Program-made: the position numbers and the translations under genes
Assembly: GCA_044341025.1 (NCBI GenBank)
Contig: JBIISM010000012.1
Location: forward strand, 16,095 to 80,094
Source: JABMMZ01 sp044341025
GTDB taxonomy: Bacteria > Bacteroidota > Bacteroidia > NS11-12g > UBA955
Direction of reading: 5' to 3'
Length of the DNA stretch: 64,000 bases
Shown here: piece by piece, positions 26,878-35,293 of the stretch
Position numbering within the stretch: position 1 is the first letter of the stretch
Layout: each line of letters starts with the position of its first letter
Notes under the pieces: model-generated
What the model saw: only the letters and a program-made list of their open reading frames with translations
The model's database searches: none
What the model was told of the DNA's origin: nothing

Positions 26878-27783
26878 ATGGATAAAATAATTGTTGTTGC
26901 AGGAGCAAATGGAAACCTCGGCAAACGCATTTGCATTGCACTGATTGAGAAGGGTGCTAAGGTAAAAGCTTTGCTCAGAAAAGAAACAAATTCTAAAACA
27001 ATAGAAGAACTAGAAACCTTGGGCGTAGAAGTATATCCAATTGACTATTCAGATACCCAAACATTGACAGATATTTGCAAAGATGCACATTGCGTGGTTT
27101 CAGCTTTTGCAGGCTTGGAAGAAGTTATCATTAAAACACAAAAAAAACTACTCAATGCAGCTGTCGCTGCCGGTGTTAGAAGATTTATCCCCTCAGATTA
27201 TTCGTTAGACTTTACCAATTTCAGCCATGGTGAAAACAGAAATTTAGATTTGCGTAGAGAGTTCCACAAATATCTAGACGTCCAAGCCATAGCACCGACA
27301 AGTATTTTCAATGGGGCATTTATGGAAATGCTTACCGACCAAATTCCAATGATTTCTTTTAAGAAAAAAAGAATTACCTATTGGGGCGAAGCAAGGCATG
27401 AAATGGGTTTTACCACCATGGATGACACCGCTAAATTCACAGCCAATACGGCTATGGATGATTGCACGCCGCGCTATCTTAGAATTTCCGGACACAACAT
27501 AAGCCCGAAAGAGCTTAAAAAGGTAATGGGAAATATTGCTGGAACGCCCTTTGAATTGATGCGTTTGGGCACCCCAAAACGCTTGGCACGCTTAATCAAA
27601 ATTGTTCGTTTTTTAGCGCCTCAGAAAAACAAATTATACCCCGCTTGGCAGGGTATGCAATACATGCACAACATGATTGACAACAGAGCAAGTCTTAAGT
27701 CGCTCGACAACAAGCGCTACCCAGAAATAAAATGGACCAAGGTTGATGATTTGCTCAGCAAGTATTATCAAACATTGAATTAA
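26878..27783 (+). CDS. NmrA-like / isoflavone-reductase-like NAD(P)-binding protein
   Basis: 301 residues. Atypical short-chain dehydrogenase fold: N-terminal Rossmann motif GANGNLGKR, then AVAAGVRRFIPSDYSLDF, which is characteristic of the NmrA/PCBER group. It probably binds NADP(H), acting either as a reductase or as a redox sensor; the substrate cannot be deduced. Has its own promoter and an independent downstream neighbour. Confidence 0.8.
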   Translation: MDKIIVVAGANGNLGKRICIALIEKGAKVKALLRKETNSKTIEELETLGVEVYPIDYSDTQTLTDICKDAHCVVSAFAGLEEVIIKTQKKLLNAAVAAGVRRFIPSDYSLDFTNFSHGENRNLDLRREFHKYLDVQAIAPTSIFNGAFMEMLTDQIPMISFKKKRITYWGEARHEMGFTTMDDTAKFTANTAMDDCTPRYLRISGHNISPKELKKVMGNIAGTPFELMRLGTPKRLARLIKIVRFLAPQKNKLYPAWQGMQYMHNMIDNRASLKSLDNKRYPEIKWTKVDDLLSKYYQTLN

Positions 27784-27819
27784 TTAGGGTTTATTTAAAG
27801 ATAAAATAGGTTTTTCATT

Positions 27820-27827
27820 TACCTTTG
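27820..27827 (+). promoter_or_regulatory. -7 box (TACCTTTG)
   Basis: Perfect TAnnTTTG match 33 bases upstream of the ATG chosen for the next gene. An in-frame TTG overlapping this box would extend the protein and is rejected for that reason. Confidence 0.6.
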
Positions 27828-27860
27828 GTATTGGATTTGTATTTAGTTAAAAATCCAAGT

Positions 27861-28583
27861 ATGAAAACTTTAACTCTCCTTACTCTTCTTTTATTTTTCA
27901 ACTCAGTTTTTGCTCAAAGCGAATCTAGAATTGTAGTAAAAAAAACTGGCAAGACTTTTTGCATACAGGACGAAAATGGCAAACGAAAAATCAGCAATTT
28001 AAAATTAGTTAAACGTGTTGCTTCATACTACCAAGTATTGGATAAAAACAATAAAATATTTTACATCAACGATGCATTTGAACGCAAAGATTCGGTAGAA
28101 GATTTTCATCGTATATGCAGAACCGTGCCACATTACAAACTACGGATAAAAGAAAATGACTCTTTCTTTTTAATTTATTCAGACGAAACATTCTACGATT
28201 ATGGGAACCTTGTAAAAGAAGAAATCGTATCTAAGATCTCAAAAACATTGGCCGATAAAGTTCTTTTTATAAATGGCATTGATTCTTTTGATTATACCTC
28301 AAACTTCACTTATTTAAATCCGATCATTGACCCCAATACATTAGTCTTTGTCAAAAACGGAAAATATTATTTTTCTGCAAAACCCAAAGCGGGATATGAT
28401 TCTATTTGTTTCAATGCCTCATTTTATCCAAGTTTAAAAACAGTTAAGAATGGCTTTTATGGATATTACAATATTTGCCCTGCAAACTACAAATGGATAG
28501 GTCCATTTAAATACCATTTGGCAAGGGTTCAGTTAAAGACTGGTAAACATGGGTACATCGATGATGAAGGTAAATTATATTAA
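27861..28583 (+). CDS. Exported protein of unknown function
   Basis: 240 residues from ATG 27861, which gives a clean signal peptide (TLLTLLLFFNSVFAQ). The mature part alternates short strands with phrases such as KTGKTFCIQDENGKRKI and TGKHGYIDDEGKLY, the latter resembling a single WG-type beta-repeat (GYIDxxGK). No catalytic motif. Monocistronic by its promoter and flanking gaps. Confidence 0.6.
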   Translation: MKTLTLLTLLLFFNSVFAQSESRIVVKKTGKTFCIQDENGKRKISNLKLVKRVASYYQVLDKNNKIFYINDAFERKDSVEDFHRICRTVPHYKLRIKENDSFFLIYSDETFYDYGNLVKEEIVSKISKTLADKVLFINGIDSFDYTSNFTYLNPIIDPNTLVFVKNGKYYFSAKPKAGYDSICFNASFYPSLKTVKNGFYGYYNICPANYKWIGPFKYHLARVQLKTGKHGYIDDEGKLY

Positions 28584-28632
28584 TAGCTAGACTATATCTG
28601 TTTCCCTATATGATTATTGGACTCAATGCTTA

Positions 28633-28640
28633 TATATTTG
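28633..28640 (+). promoter_or_regulatory. -7 box (TATATTTG) for the DUF1569 gene
   Basis: Perfect consensus, 19 bases before the ATG. Confidence 0.65.
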
Positions 28641-28659
28641 CAGAAATATAATTATCGAA

Positions 28660-29112
28660 ATGAAAAGCGTATTTCATCAAACCGATCTTGCCGAATTAAT
28701 TAACCGCATCGAAAAACTAAGTCCAGAAACCAGACCACTTTGGGGTAAAATGGATGCATCAAAAATGTTGGCGCATTGCAATGTGACTTACGAAATGATA
28801 TACGAAAACATACACCCGAAGCCAAATGGGTTTATGAAATTCATTTTAAAATTATTAATTAAACCAACGGTGGTAACTGAGAAACCATATAAACACAACA
28901 GCCAAACCGCTCCTGAATTTTTAATCACTAGCAATAAAGACTTTAATACTGAAAAAGCCCGTTTAATTGAATACATGAACCGCACCTTGGCGCATGGCGA
29001 AGCTTATTTCGAAGGCAAAGAATCGCGTTCATTTGGGAAACTAAATATAAGCGAATGGAACAACATGCTCTACAAACACCTCAACCACCATTTGAGTCAG
29101 TTTGGGGTGTAA
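28660..29112 (+). CDS. DUF1569 (DinB-superfamily) protein
   Basis: 150 residues. The pattern LSPETRPLWGKMDASKMLAHC, then a central helix pair and a C-terminal HLNHHLSQFGV, is that of DUF1569 in the DinB four-helix superfamily. The three histidines (HC near residue 45, KHLNHH near the end) could form the DinB-type metal site. Enzymatic role unknown for the family. Confidence 0.75.
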   Translation: MKSVFHQTDLAELINRIEKLSPETRPLWGKMDASKMLAHCNVTYEMIYENIHPKPNGFMKFILKLLIKPTVVTEKPYKHNSQTAPEFLITSNKDFNTEKARLIEYMNRTLAHGEAYFEGKESRSFGKLNISEWNNMLYKHLNHHLSQFGV

Positions 29113-29179
29113 TTTCTTTTTCTACTAGGCCTAAACAGGATTTAATTCAAAAAAAAATTAGCTTTAAATTTAATTTAAT

Positions 29180-29187
29180 TATATTTG
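29180..29187 (+). promoter_or_regulatory. -7 box (TATATTTG) for the Fic gene
   Basis: Perfect consensus, 10 bases before the ATG. Confidence 0.6.
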
Positions 29188-29197
29188 ATGCTATCAT

Positions 29198-30163
29198 ATG
29201 ATACTATCAAACAAGCCGCCTTATGATATTACGCCTCAAATACTGGTCTTGCTCGCAAGTATTTCTGAAAAAATTGGCGCTATAAATGCGCATACTTTAA
29301 GCAAATCAAGTCCTGAGCTCCGCAAACAAAACAGGATAAAAACCATTCAAGCTTCCTTGCAGATCGAAGGCAATACTTTAAGTATTGAACAAGTTACAGC
29401 AATCATCAACCATAAAAAAGTATGGGGTCCAGAAAAAGACATTCAAGAGGTCATAAATGCGCATAAAGCATATCAAGAGCTAGTCTCATTCAATCTTTTT
29501 TCTTCCCGCGACTTCCTTAAAGCCCATAAACTCTTTTTGTCTAATCTAATTGAGCACCCGGGCAAATACAGAAGCAGAGGTGTTGGCATTGTTAACGGCA
29601 ATCAATTAAAACACATAGCCCCACCAGCCAAAAGGGTTCCGGAGCTAATGAAAGATTTATTCCTTTACCTAAAAACCAAAGATGAAATCGCCCTTATCAA
29701 AAGCTGTGTATTTCACTATGAACTTGAATTTATTCATCCCTTCCTGGATGGCAATGGCAGAATGGGCCGCCTATGGCAAACATTAATTCTAATGCAAGAG
29801 TATCCTTTATTCGAATACCTTCCACTTGAAACCTTAATCAAGGACAAGCAAGAAACATACTATAAAACACTTGCCCTCTGTGATCAAAAAGGAAATTCAA
29901 CTCTTTTTATTGAATTTATGTTTGATATAATCGACCAAGCACTAGCGCAAATACTAAATTCCAAAAATCATACTTTAAAAGACACTGACCGCCTGGATTC
30001 ATTTGTTGAAGAAGCTCCAGCCATATTTACTCGAAAAGACTACATGCTCAAATACAAAAACATATCAAGTGCCACGGCAAGCCGAGACTTGAAAAAGGGG
30101 CTGGAGTTAAAGTATTTCAAAAGCAAAGGCGATAAAAACAAAACCGTTTACGTTTTAAAATAA
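29198..30163 (+). CDS. Fic-family AMP-transferase with N-terminal inhibitory helix
   Basis: 321 residues. The Fic catalytic loop is complete: HPFLDGNGRMGRLWQ near residue 180, with the general-base histidine and the nucleotide-binding GNGR. An N-terminal SLQIEGNT (~residue 52) fits the inhibitory motif (S/T)xxxE(G/N), so this is a class II Fic that is self-inhibited at rest. The C-terminal ~70 residues look like a winged-helix domain (ISSATASRDLKKGLELKYF). It probably AMPylates a host-cell protein; target unknown. No separate antitoxin gene is present, as expected for this class. Confidence 0.88.
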   Translation: MILSNKPPYDITPQILVLLASISEKIGAINAHTLSKSSPELRKQNRIKTIQASLQIEGNTLSIEQVTAIINHKKVWGPEKDIQEVINAHKAYQELVSFNLFSSRDFLKAHKLFLSNLIEHPGKYRSRGVGIVNGNQLKHIAPPAKRVPELMKDLFLYLKTKDEIALIKSCVFHYELEFIHPFLDGNGRMGRLWQTLILMQEYPLFEYLPLETLIKDKQETYYKTLALCDQKGNSTLFIEFMFDIIDQALAQILNSKNHTLKDTDRLDSFVEEAPAIFTRKDYMLKYKNISSATASRDLKKGLELKYFKSKGDKNKTVYVLK

Positions 30164-30208
30164 GTTTGAAATCATATTGTCTTGACACCTAAATTATATT
30201 GCTTTTCT

Positions 30209-30216
30209 TATATTTG
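30209..30216 (+). promoter_or_regulatory. -7 box (TATATTTG) of the lipoprotein-hydrolase pair
   Basis: Perfect consensus, 14 bases before ATG 30231. Confidence 0.6.
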
Positions 30217-30230
30217 TTTCATTGAAGACC

Positions 30231-30872
30231 ATGCCTAAACTTAAACGACATACAAACTTGCTTAGCCTTATTATAATTCTTCTATTCTCATCTTGCTACC
30301 GTTGTCCTAAAGGGAAAATCACCGATTACTACTACCAATTCAAATCTGAAGAAGCCCGACGTTTTGTCAACAGCAATACAACACCAGTTCGTTTTTATTC
30401 TGATTCTGGTAAGTCAATATTATTTAATCAAGTATCTTACCAACTAGGAACAAATACCGGTATACCTTGTGGTGAAGAAAATTGCTGCTATGAAAGATAT
30501 ACCATTGAAAAATCAGACCTGAGGCTTTACTCATCTGAAAACGATTTTTCTTTTAATCTACGCATGTACAGCGAAGATTCGCAAGACCTTATTACAGTTA
30601 ATATGTTTAGTCAAAATGAAAAATACTCCACATATACCTACTTTTACATACAAGAAGATTTCTTGACTATTAAATACCAAACCGACAGCAATTGTCAATT
30701 TTTAGACAGCATCACACTGAATCAAAAAACATTTAAAAATGTCTATGAATTCAAAGCCTATCAATATGTTCCAAAGCCTTTGCCTTTTGCCGACCGTTTA
30801 TACTATAACCCTAGTCAAGGAATAGTCGCTTTCCGTTTTAACAACAAAAGCCTTTGGACCATAAACCCTTAA
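30231..30872 (+). CDS. Putative lipoprotein of unknown function
   Basis: 213 residues from ATG 30231; an in-frame TTG nine bases earlier is less likely. Lipobox LLFSSC. The mature part contains a cysteine cluster (GIPCGEENCCYERY) that may form disulfides. No family recognised. Two bases separate it from the serine hydrolase gene, suggesting co-transcription. Confidence 0.6.
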   Translation: MPKLKRHTNLLSLIIILLFSSCYRCPKGKITDYYYQFKSEEARRFVNSNTTPVRFYSDSGKSILFNQVSYQLGTNTGIPCGEENCCYERYTIEKSDLRLYSSENDFSFNLRMYSEDSQDLITVNMFSQNEKYSTYTYFYIQEDFLTIKYQTDSNCQFLDSITLNQKTFKNVYEFKAYQYVPKPLPFADRLYYNPSQGIVAFRFNNKSLWTINP

Positions 30873-30874
30873 AT

Positions 30875-32056
30875 ATGAATAAACCCTTACTATTTTTTAT
30901 TGTATTAATTCTGGTATCCTGCCACTCCTTCCGCGCCATCAAATGGGGAAAGGCCAGCCCCAATGACCATAAGCATTTTTCGAATGTTGTAATTCCTGCG
31001 AGCAAAAAAGCCTTTTACTATTCCAAATCCAAAGAAAGTATTGGCCCCATAAAATCTCAAATCATACAAAAGGAAATCATTGCAAAAGGTCTTAACACCC
31101 ATGCCTTTCTTATCATTCAAAACGACCAAATAATTTACCAATATTTCAAAAAACACAAAGACAGCAACTCCCTTTTCTTGGGCTTTTCTATGTCTAAATC
31201 GTTTGTCGCCACTTGCATCGGTATTGCCATTGATCAAGGACTAATTAAAAGCACTTCAGAAAGTATCTGCAACTATATACCCGAACTGGCTGAAAGCGAC
31301 ACCAACTTCCGTTCGCTTAGCCTACAAGCCCTTTTAGACATGCGCTCAGGCATTGAACCTGACGAAAATAAAATGAGTTTGAATTCTCCTTTGGTTAAAC
31401 TCTATTATGGGCAACACATCAGCAAACTCATACCCCATCTTAAACGCAATCCACGCTACCACAAGTTTCATTATTTAAACATCAACACCCAACTGCTTTC
31501 ATTGGCTATTGAGCGTGCAAGCAAACAAAGTTTCAATTCATTTTTCGCTGAACACTTATGGTCTAAAATGGGTTGCAGCCACAACGCCCAATGGGTGATA
31601 GACAAAGATTCTGCCGTAAAATCCTTTTTTGGATTGTCTGCAACTGCCTACGATTATGCCAAGTTGGCTTCTGTTTATTTACACCAAGGACAATTCAATG
31701 GTCAAAACATTGTTTCCGAATCTTGGATCAACCAATCGACCAACCTCGATACTTTGTTTGAAAACAACTACAAAAACCACTGGTGGGCCAACAATGACAC
31801 GCGATTTTTTAACAGTGAAAAACAAGCCAAAGATTTTCGTTTTGACCTGCGACTAGCTGGACCAGTTCAAAAAATAATGCAAAATCTTTATACCGTTAAA
31901 TTACCCGGCAACTCGTTTATGGCCCATGGATTTTTAGAACAATACCTCTACATTAATCCAGAAAAAAATCTAATCATTGTCCGTTTGGGTGACGAACCCG
32001 ACAATGGCACTATTGACTTTGAACCAGTCTTAATTAAACTTGGAAATTTGTTTTAA
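30875..32056 (+). CDS. Beta-lactamase-family (class C-like) serine hydrolase, lipoprotein
   Basis: 393 residues from ATG 30875, chosen because it places the lipobox (LILVSC) correctly; an in-frame start 21 bases upstream lies inside the previous gene. The SxxK motif is SMSKSF (~residue 110) and the YxN motif is YLNINTQ. Family members include esterases, peptidases and D-aminoacylases as well as beta-lactamases, so resistance should not be assumed. Expected at the cell envelope. Confidence 0.8.
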   Translation: MNKPLLFFIVLILVSCHSFRAIKWGKASPNDHKHFSNVVIPASKKAFYYSKSKESIGPIKSQIIQKEIIAKGLNTHAFLIIQNDQIIYQYFKKHKDSNSLFLGFSMSKSFVATCIGIAIDQGLIKSTSESICNYIPELAESDTNFRSLSLQALLDMRSGIEPDENKMSLNSPLVKLYYGQHISKLIPHLKRNPRYHKFHYLNINTQLLSLAIERASKQSFNSFFAEHLWSKMGCSHNAQWVIDKDSAVKSFFGLSATAYDYAKLASVYLHQGQFNGQNIVSESWINQSTNLDTLFENNYKNHWWANNDTRFFNSEKQAKDFRFDLRLAGPVQKIMQNLYTVKLPGNSFMAHGFLEQYLYINPEKNLIIVRLGDEPDNGTIDFEPVLIKLGNLF

Positions 32057-32093
32057 AAAAAATCCCCTTACACTTTCGCGTAACGGGATTTTC
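32055..32093. terminator. Hairpin terminator shared by two convergent genes
   Basis: Imperfect stem AAATCCCCTTAC ... GTAACGGGATTT between the convergent hydrolase gene and gcvP. On the minus strand a run of eight T follows, so it mainly terminates gcvP; on the plus strand the T-run is short. Confidence 0.75.
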
Positions 32094-32110
32094 AAATATA
32101 ATTAACTTGA

Positions 32111-35005
32111 TTAGTTGTTCGTCATTGCCGAATACGCTTCAATTGGCAAACAAGAACAAATTAAGTTTCTATCACCATGGGTGCTGTTAACACGGGCAAC
32201 ACTTGGCCAAAACTTCTTAGCAGCAACTGATGCCATTGGGAAGGCAGCCTTTTCTCTTGAATATTTATGGTCCCAATTTTCACTGCTGATTTCAACCGCA
32301 GTGTGTGGAGCGTTTTTCAATACGTTGTCCAATTTGTCTGCCACACCTGATTCAACTTCAGCAACTTCATTGCGGATTGCCAACATGGTGTCGCAGAATC
32401 GATCAAGCTCATTCAAGCTTTCGCTTTCTGTAGGCTCAATCATTAAAGTACCAGCAACTGGGAATGATAAGGTTGGTGCATGGTATCCATAATCCATTAA
32501 ACGCTTAGCCAAATCTTCCGCCTCAATACCTGCAGTTTGTTTCAATGAACGGGTATCTAAAATCATTTCGTGTGCACAAAATCCATTCTCGCCTGTAAAC
32601 ATGATTGGGTAGTGTTTCTCTAATCTTGATTTGATGTAATTGGCATTCAATATTGCTATTTCAGTGGCTTTGCGCAATCCTACTGCACCCATCAGTTTGA
32701 TGTAAACATAAGAGATCAACAAGATGCTTGCACTGCCCCAAGGCGCTGCAGATACCGCTGTAATTGCTTTGTCTCCACCAGTTTTGATAACAGAGTGGCC
32801 AGGTAAGTATGGCAACAAATGCGCCGCTACACCGATTGGCCCCATGCCAGGTCCGCCTCCACCGTGTGGAATACAGAAGGTTTTATGCAAGTTCAAGTGG
32901 CATACGTCTGCGCCAATTAAGCCCGGACTGGTTAAGCCCACTTGTGCATTCATGTTCGCTCCGTCCATGTATACTTGACCACCGTTTTGGTGAATGATAT
33001 CCGTAATTTCTTTGATACCAGATTCGTAAACCCCATAGGTAGATGGGTAAGTTACCATAAACACAGCCAAATCGTTGGCATGTTCGACAGCTTTAGCTTT
33101 CAAATCTTCAATGTCAATGTTGCCGTTTTGTAAGTTCTTAACGATAACGATTTTCATGCCTGCCATAGCAGCAGATGCAGGATTCGTTCCGTGAGCCGAC
33201 TCAGGAATCAAAGCAATGTTTCTATGTCCTTGTCCGATATCGTTTAAGTAGGCCCGAATAACCATCAAACCTGCGTACTCACCTTGAGCCCCTGCGTTTG
33301 GTTGTAAACTCATGCCGGCAAAACCAGTAATCTCAGCCAAATCTTTAGCCAATTCATCTATAATTTCTCTGTAACCCTCTGCTTGGTACACTGGTGCAAA
33401 CGGGTGCATTTGGTTGAACTCAGGCCAAGTAACAGGAATCATTTCAGTGGTTGCATTCAATTTCATGGTACAGCTACCTAACGAAATCATGCTGTGGCAC
33501 AATGACAAATCTTTGCTTTCCAATGATTTGATGTAACGCAACATTTCATGTTCACTGTGGTAGTTATGAAATACTGGGTGGCTCATAAAATTACTTTGTC
33601 TCACCAAGTTGCTAGGCCAAGTTAATTCCTGTGCATTTGCCAAATCTTGTATTTCTGCTGCGTCAACTGTTTTGTTTGCTACTTTTGCAAACACATTTAA
33701 CAAATCAACAAGATCAGAAACGTCTATGGTTTCATCTATGGAAACACCGATATGGCCATTGGCAAAATAACGCAAATTAATATGCGCTGCTTCTGCTGCC
33801 AAACGAATCGCTGCAGTATGTCCATTGGAATCGATTAACAAGGTATCAAAATAATTAGCATTTGCTTGCGCGTATCCTAAAGCTTTCAATCCTGCTTCTA
33901 AGGTTTTAGCCAAACCGTGGGTTTTAGCCGCAATCTTTTTAACACCATCTGGTCCGTGGTAAACACCAAACATACCAGCCATGATCGACAACAATACTTG
34001 TGCTGTACAAATGTTACTGGTAGCATTTTGTCTGCGGATATGTTGCTCGCGGGTTTGCAAAGCCATACGCAAAGCGCGGTTGCCATGCCTGTCAATACTC
34101 ACACCGATTATTCTGCCTGGTATTTGACGTTTGAATTCGTCTTTGGTGGCGAAGTATCCTGCGTGTGGTCCGCCGTAACCCAGCGGCACACCAAAACGTT
34201 GAGAAGTTCCAATCACACAATCAGCACCCCATTCACCCGGAGGTGTTAACATACTTAACGACATCAAGTCTGCACCTACACAAACCAATACATTGGCAGC
34301 ATGGGCTTGAGTGGTAAATGCTGCATAATCTTCAACACTTCCTTCATTGTTTGGGTATTGAATAAACGCACCAAAATAGTGCTCATCAAACGAAGCAGTT
34401 TTATAATCGCCGATCACCAACTCAATGCCCATAGGCTCTGAGCGGGTTTTCAACACGTCAATGGTTTGCGGGTAAGTGTGGGCATCAACGAAAAACTTCG
34501 TTGCGTGGTCTGATTTATGCAAACTGCGGAACATCGCCATTGCTTCAGCAGCAGCTGTTCCCTCGTCCAATAAAGAAGCATTGGTAATTGGCAAACCAGT
34601 AAGATCGATGATCATGGTTTGATAATTCAACAAAGCTTCCAAACGGCCTTGTGCAATTTCAGCTTGGTAAGGCGTATACTGGGTATACCATCCTGGATTC
34701 TCCATGATATTGCGCAACACCACACCAGGTGTGTAACAATTGTAGTAACCCATACCAATGTAATTTTTAAAAATTTGATTTTTAGAAGCCGTCTTCTTTA
34801 AATCTTGCAAGAGCTTCTGCTCAGAAACCTCATCGCTAATTTTCAGATCACCCTGCATACGGATTCCAGATGGAACCGTTTTGCTGATAAGCTCGTCTAC
34901 CGAGTTTACCCCGATAACTTTTAGCATTCTTTCGATATCTTCTTGAGCAACAGAACCGTTGTGACGGTTAACGAAATGGTCGGTTTGACCGGTATATAAT
35001 TTCAT
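32111..35005 (-). CDS. gcvP: Glycine dehydrogenase (decarboxylating), P-protein
   Basis: 964 residues from ATG 35005; a longer frame begins inside the promoter box and is rejected. PLP enzyme of the glycine cleavage system that decarboxylates glycine and passes the aminomethyl group to the H-protein lipoate. The PLP lysine lies in NLHKTFCIPHGGGGPG (~residue 710). Single-chain form with fused N and C halves. GcvT and GcvH genes are not in the window. Confidence 0.96.
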   Translation of the reverse strand: MKLYTGQTDHFVNRHNGSVAQEDIERMLKVIGVNSVDELISKTVPSGIRMQGDLKISDEVSEQKLLQDLKKTASKNQIFKNYIGMGYYNCYTPGVVLRNIMENPGWYTQYTPYQAEIAQGRLEALLNYQTMIIDLTGLPITNASLLDEGTAAAEAMAMFRSLHKSDHATKFFVDAHTYPQTIDVLKTRSEPMGIELVIGDYKTASFDEHYFGAFIQYPNNEGSVEDYAAFTTQAHAANVLVCVGADLMSLSMLTPPGEWGADCVIGTSQRFGVPLGYGGPHAGYFATKDEFKRQIPGRIIGVSIDRHGNRALRMALQTREQHIRRQNATSNICTAQVLLSIMAGMFGVYHGPDGVKKIAAKTHGLAKTLEAGLKALGYAQANANYFDTLLIDSNGHTAAIRLAAEAAHINLRYFANGHIGVSIDETIDVSDLVDLLNVFAKVANKTVDAAEIQDLANAQELTWPSNLVRQSNFMSHPVFHNYHSEHEMLRYIKSLESKDLSLCHSMISLGSCTMKLNATTEMIPVTWPEFNQMHPFAPVYQAEGYREIIDELAKDLAEITGFAGMSLQPNAGAQGEYAGLMVIRAYLNDIGQGHRNIALIPESAHGTNPASAAMAGMKIVIVKNLQNGNIDIEDLKAKAVEHANDLAVFMVTYPSTYGVYESGIKEITDIIHQNGGQVYMDGANMNAQVGLTSPGLIGADVCHLNLHKTFCIPHGGGGPGMGPIGVAAHLLPYLPGHSVIKTGGDKAITAVSAAPWGSASILLISYVYIKLMGAVGLRKATEIAILNANYIKSRLEKHYPIMFTGENGFCAHEMILDTRSLKQTAGIEAEDLAKRLMDYGYHAPTLSFPVAGTLMIEPTESESLNELDRFCDTMLAIRNEVAEVESGVADKLDNVLKNAPHTAVEISSENWDHKYSREKAAFPMASVAAKKFWPSVARVNSTHGDRNLICSCLPIEAYSAMTNN

Positions 35006-35032
35006 TGAAATGTTTGGTATTAAAATGTGGCG

Positions 35033-35040
35033 CAAAAATA
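35033..35040 (-). promoter_or_regulatory. -7 box (TATTTTTG) for gcvP
   Basis: Perfect consensus on the minus strand, 27 bases upstream of the gcvP ATG. No glycine-riboswitch-like leader is visible in this short 5' region. Confidence 0.6.
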
Positions 35041-35125
35041 AAGATATTTTATCATTTATTAAAGTTTATGAAGCGGGTAGATTAGTATCAATTTATGAAC
35101 ATGGGTGCGCAACAACAACAAGAGA

Positions 35126-35142
35126 CCCGATAGCCATCGGGA
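35126..35142. repeat. Palindrome CCCGATAGCCATCGGG
   Basis: Near-perfect palindrome in the 266-base gap between gcvP and bglB. The same element occurs at 43286 and 43857; the copies at 35126 and 43286 also share about ten downstream bases (AGATYGRRGC). The same gap also holds the perfect 14-base palindrome CAAGGCATGCCTTG at 35235-35248. Confidence 0.6.
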
Positions 35143-35264
35143 GATTGGAGCCTGCATGCGTGTAAATGAGAACATTGCAATTCAATTATTGCTAAATAGG
35201 ACAAGAAATACCACAGTTCATATAAAGAAAATCGATAGTAGGAACAAGGCATGCCTTGGTAAAA

Positions 35265-35293
35265 CTAAACCCTAAACGCTATCCCCTAACCCC
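35265..35293 (-). repeat. Telomere-like G-rich repeat covering the bglB 3' end
   Basis: Read in the bglB sense: GGGGTTAGGGGATAGCG then TTTAGGGTTTAG. It supplies the last codons and the stop of bglB. A nearly identical string lies directly after tadA in the same orientation relative to that gene. Confidence 0.65.

Noticed and set aside
30875..32056. Antibiotic-resistance beta-lactamase
   Set aside because: Only the generic SxxK and YxN motifs are visible; most lipoprotein relatives are esterases or peptidases.
35006..35271. Glycine riboswitch upstream of gcvP
   Set aside because: The promoter leaves a leader of about 25 bases, too short for the aptamer, and no aptamer core was recognised.
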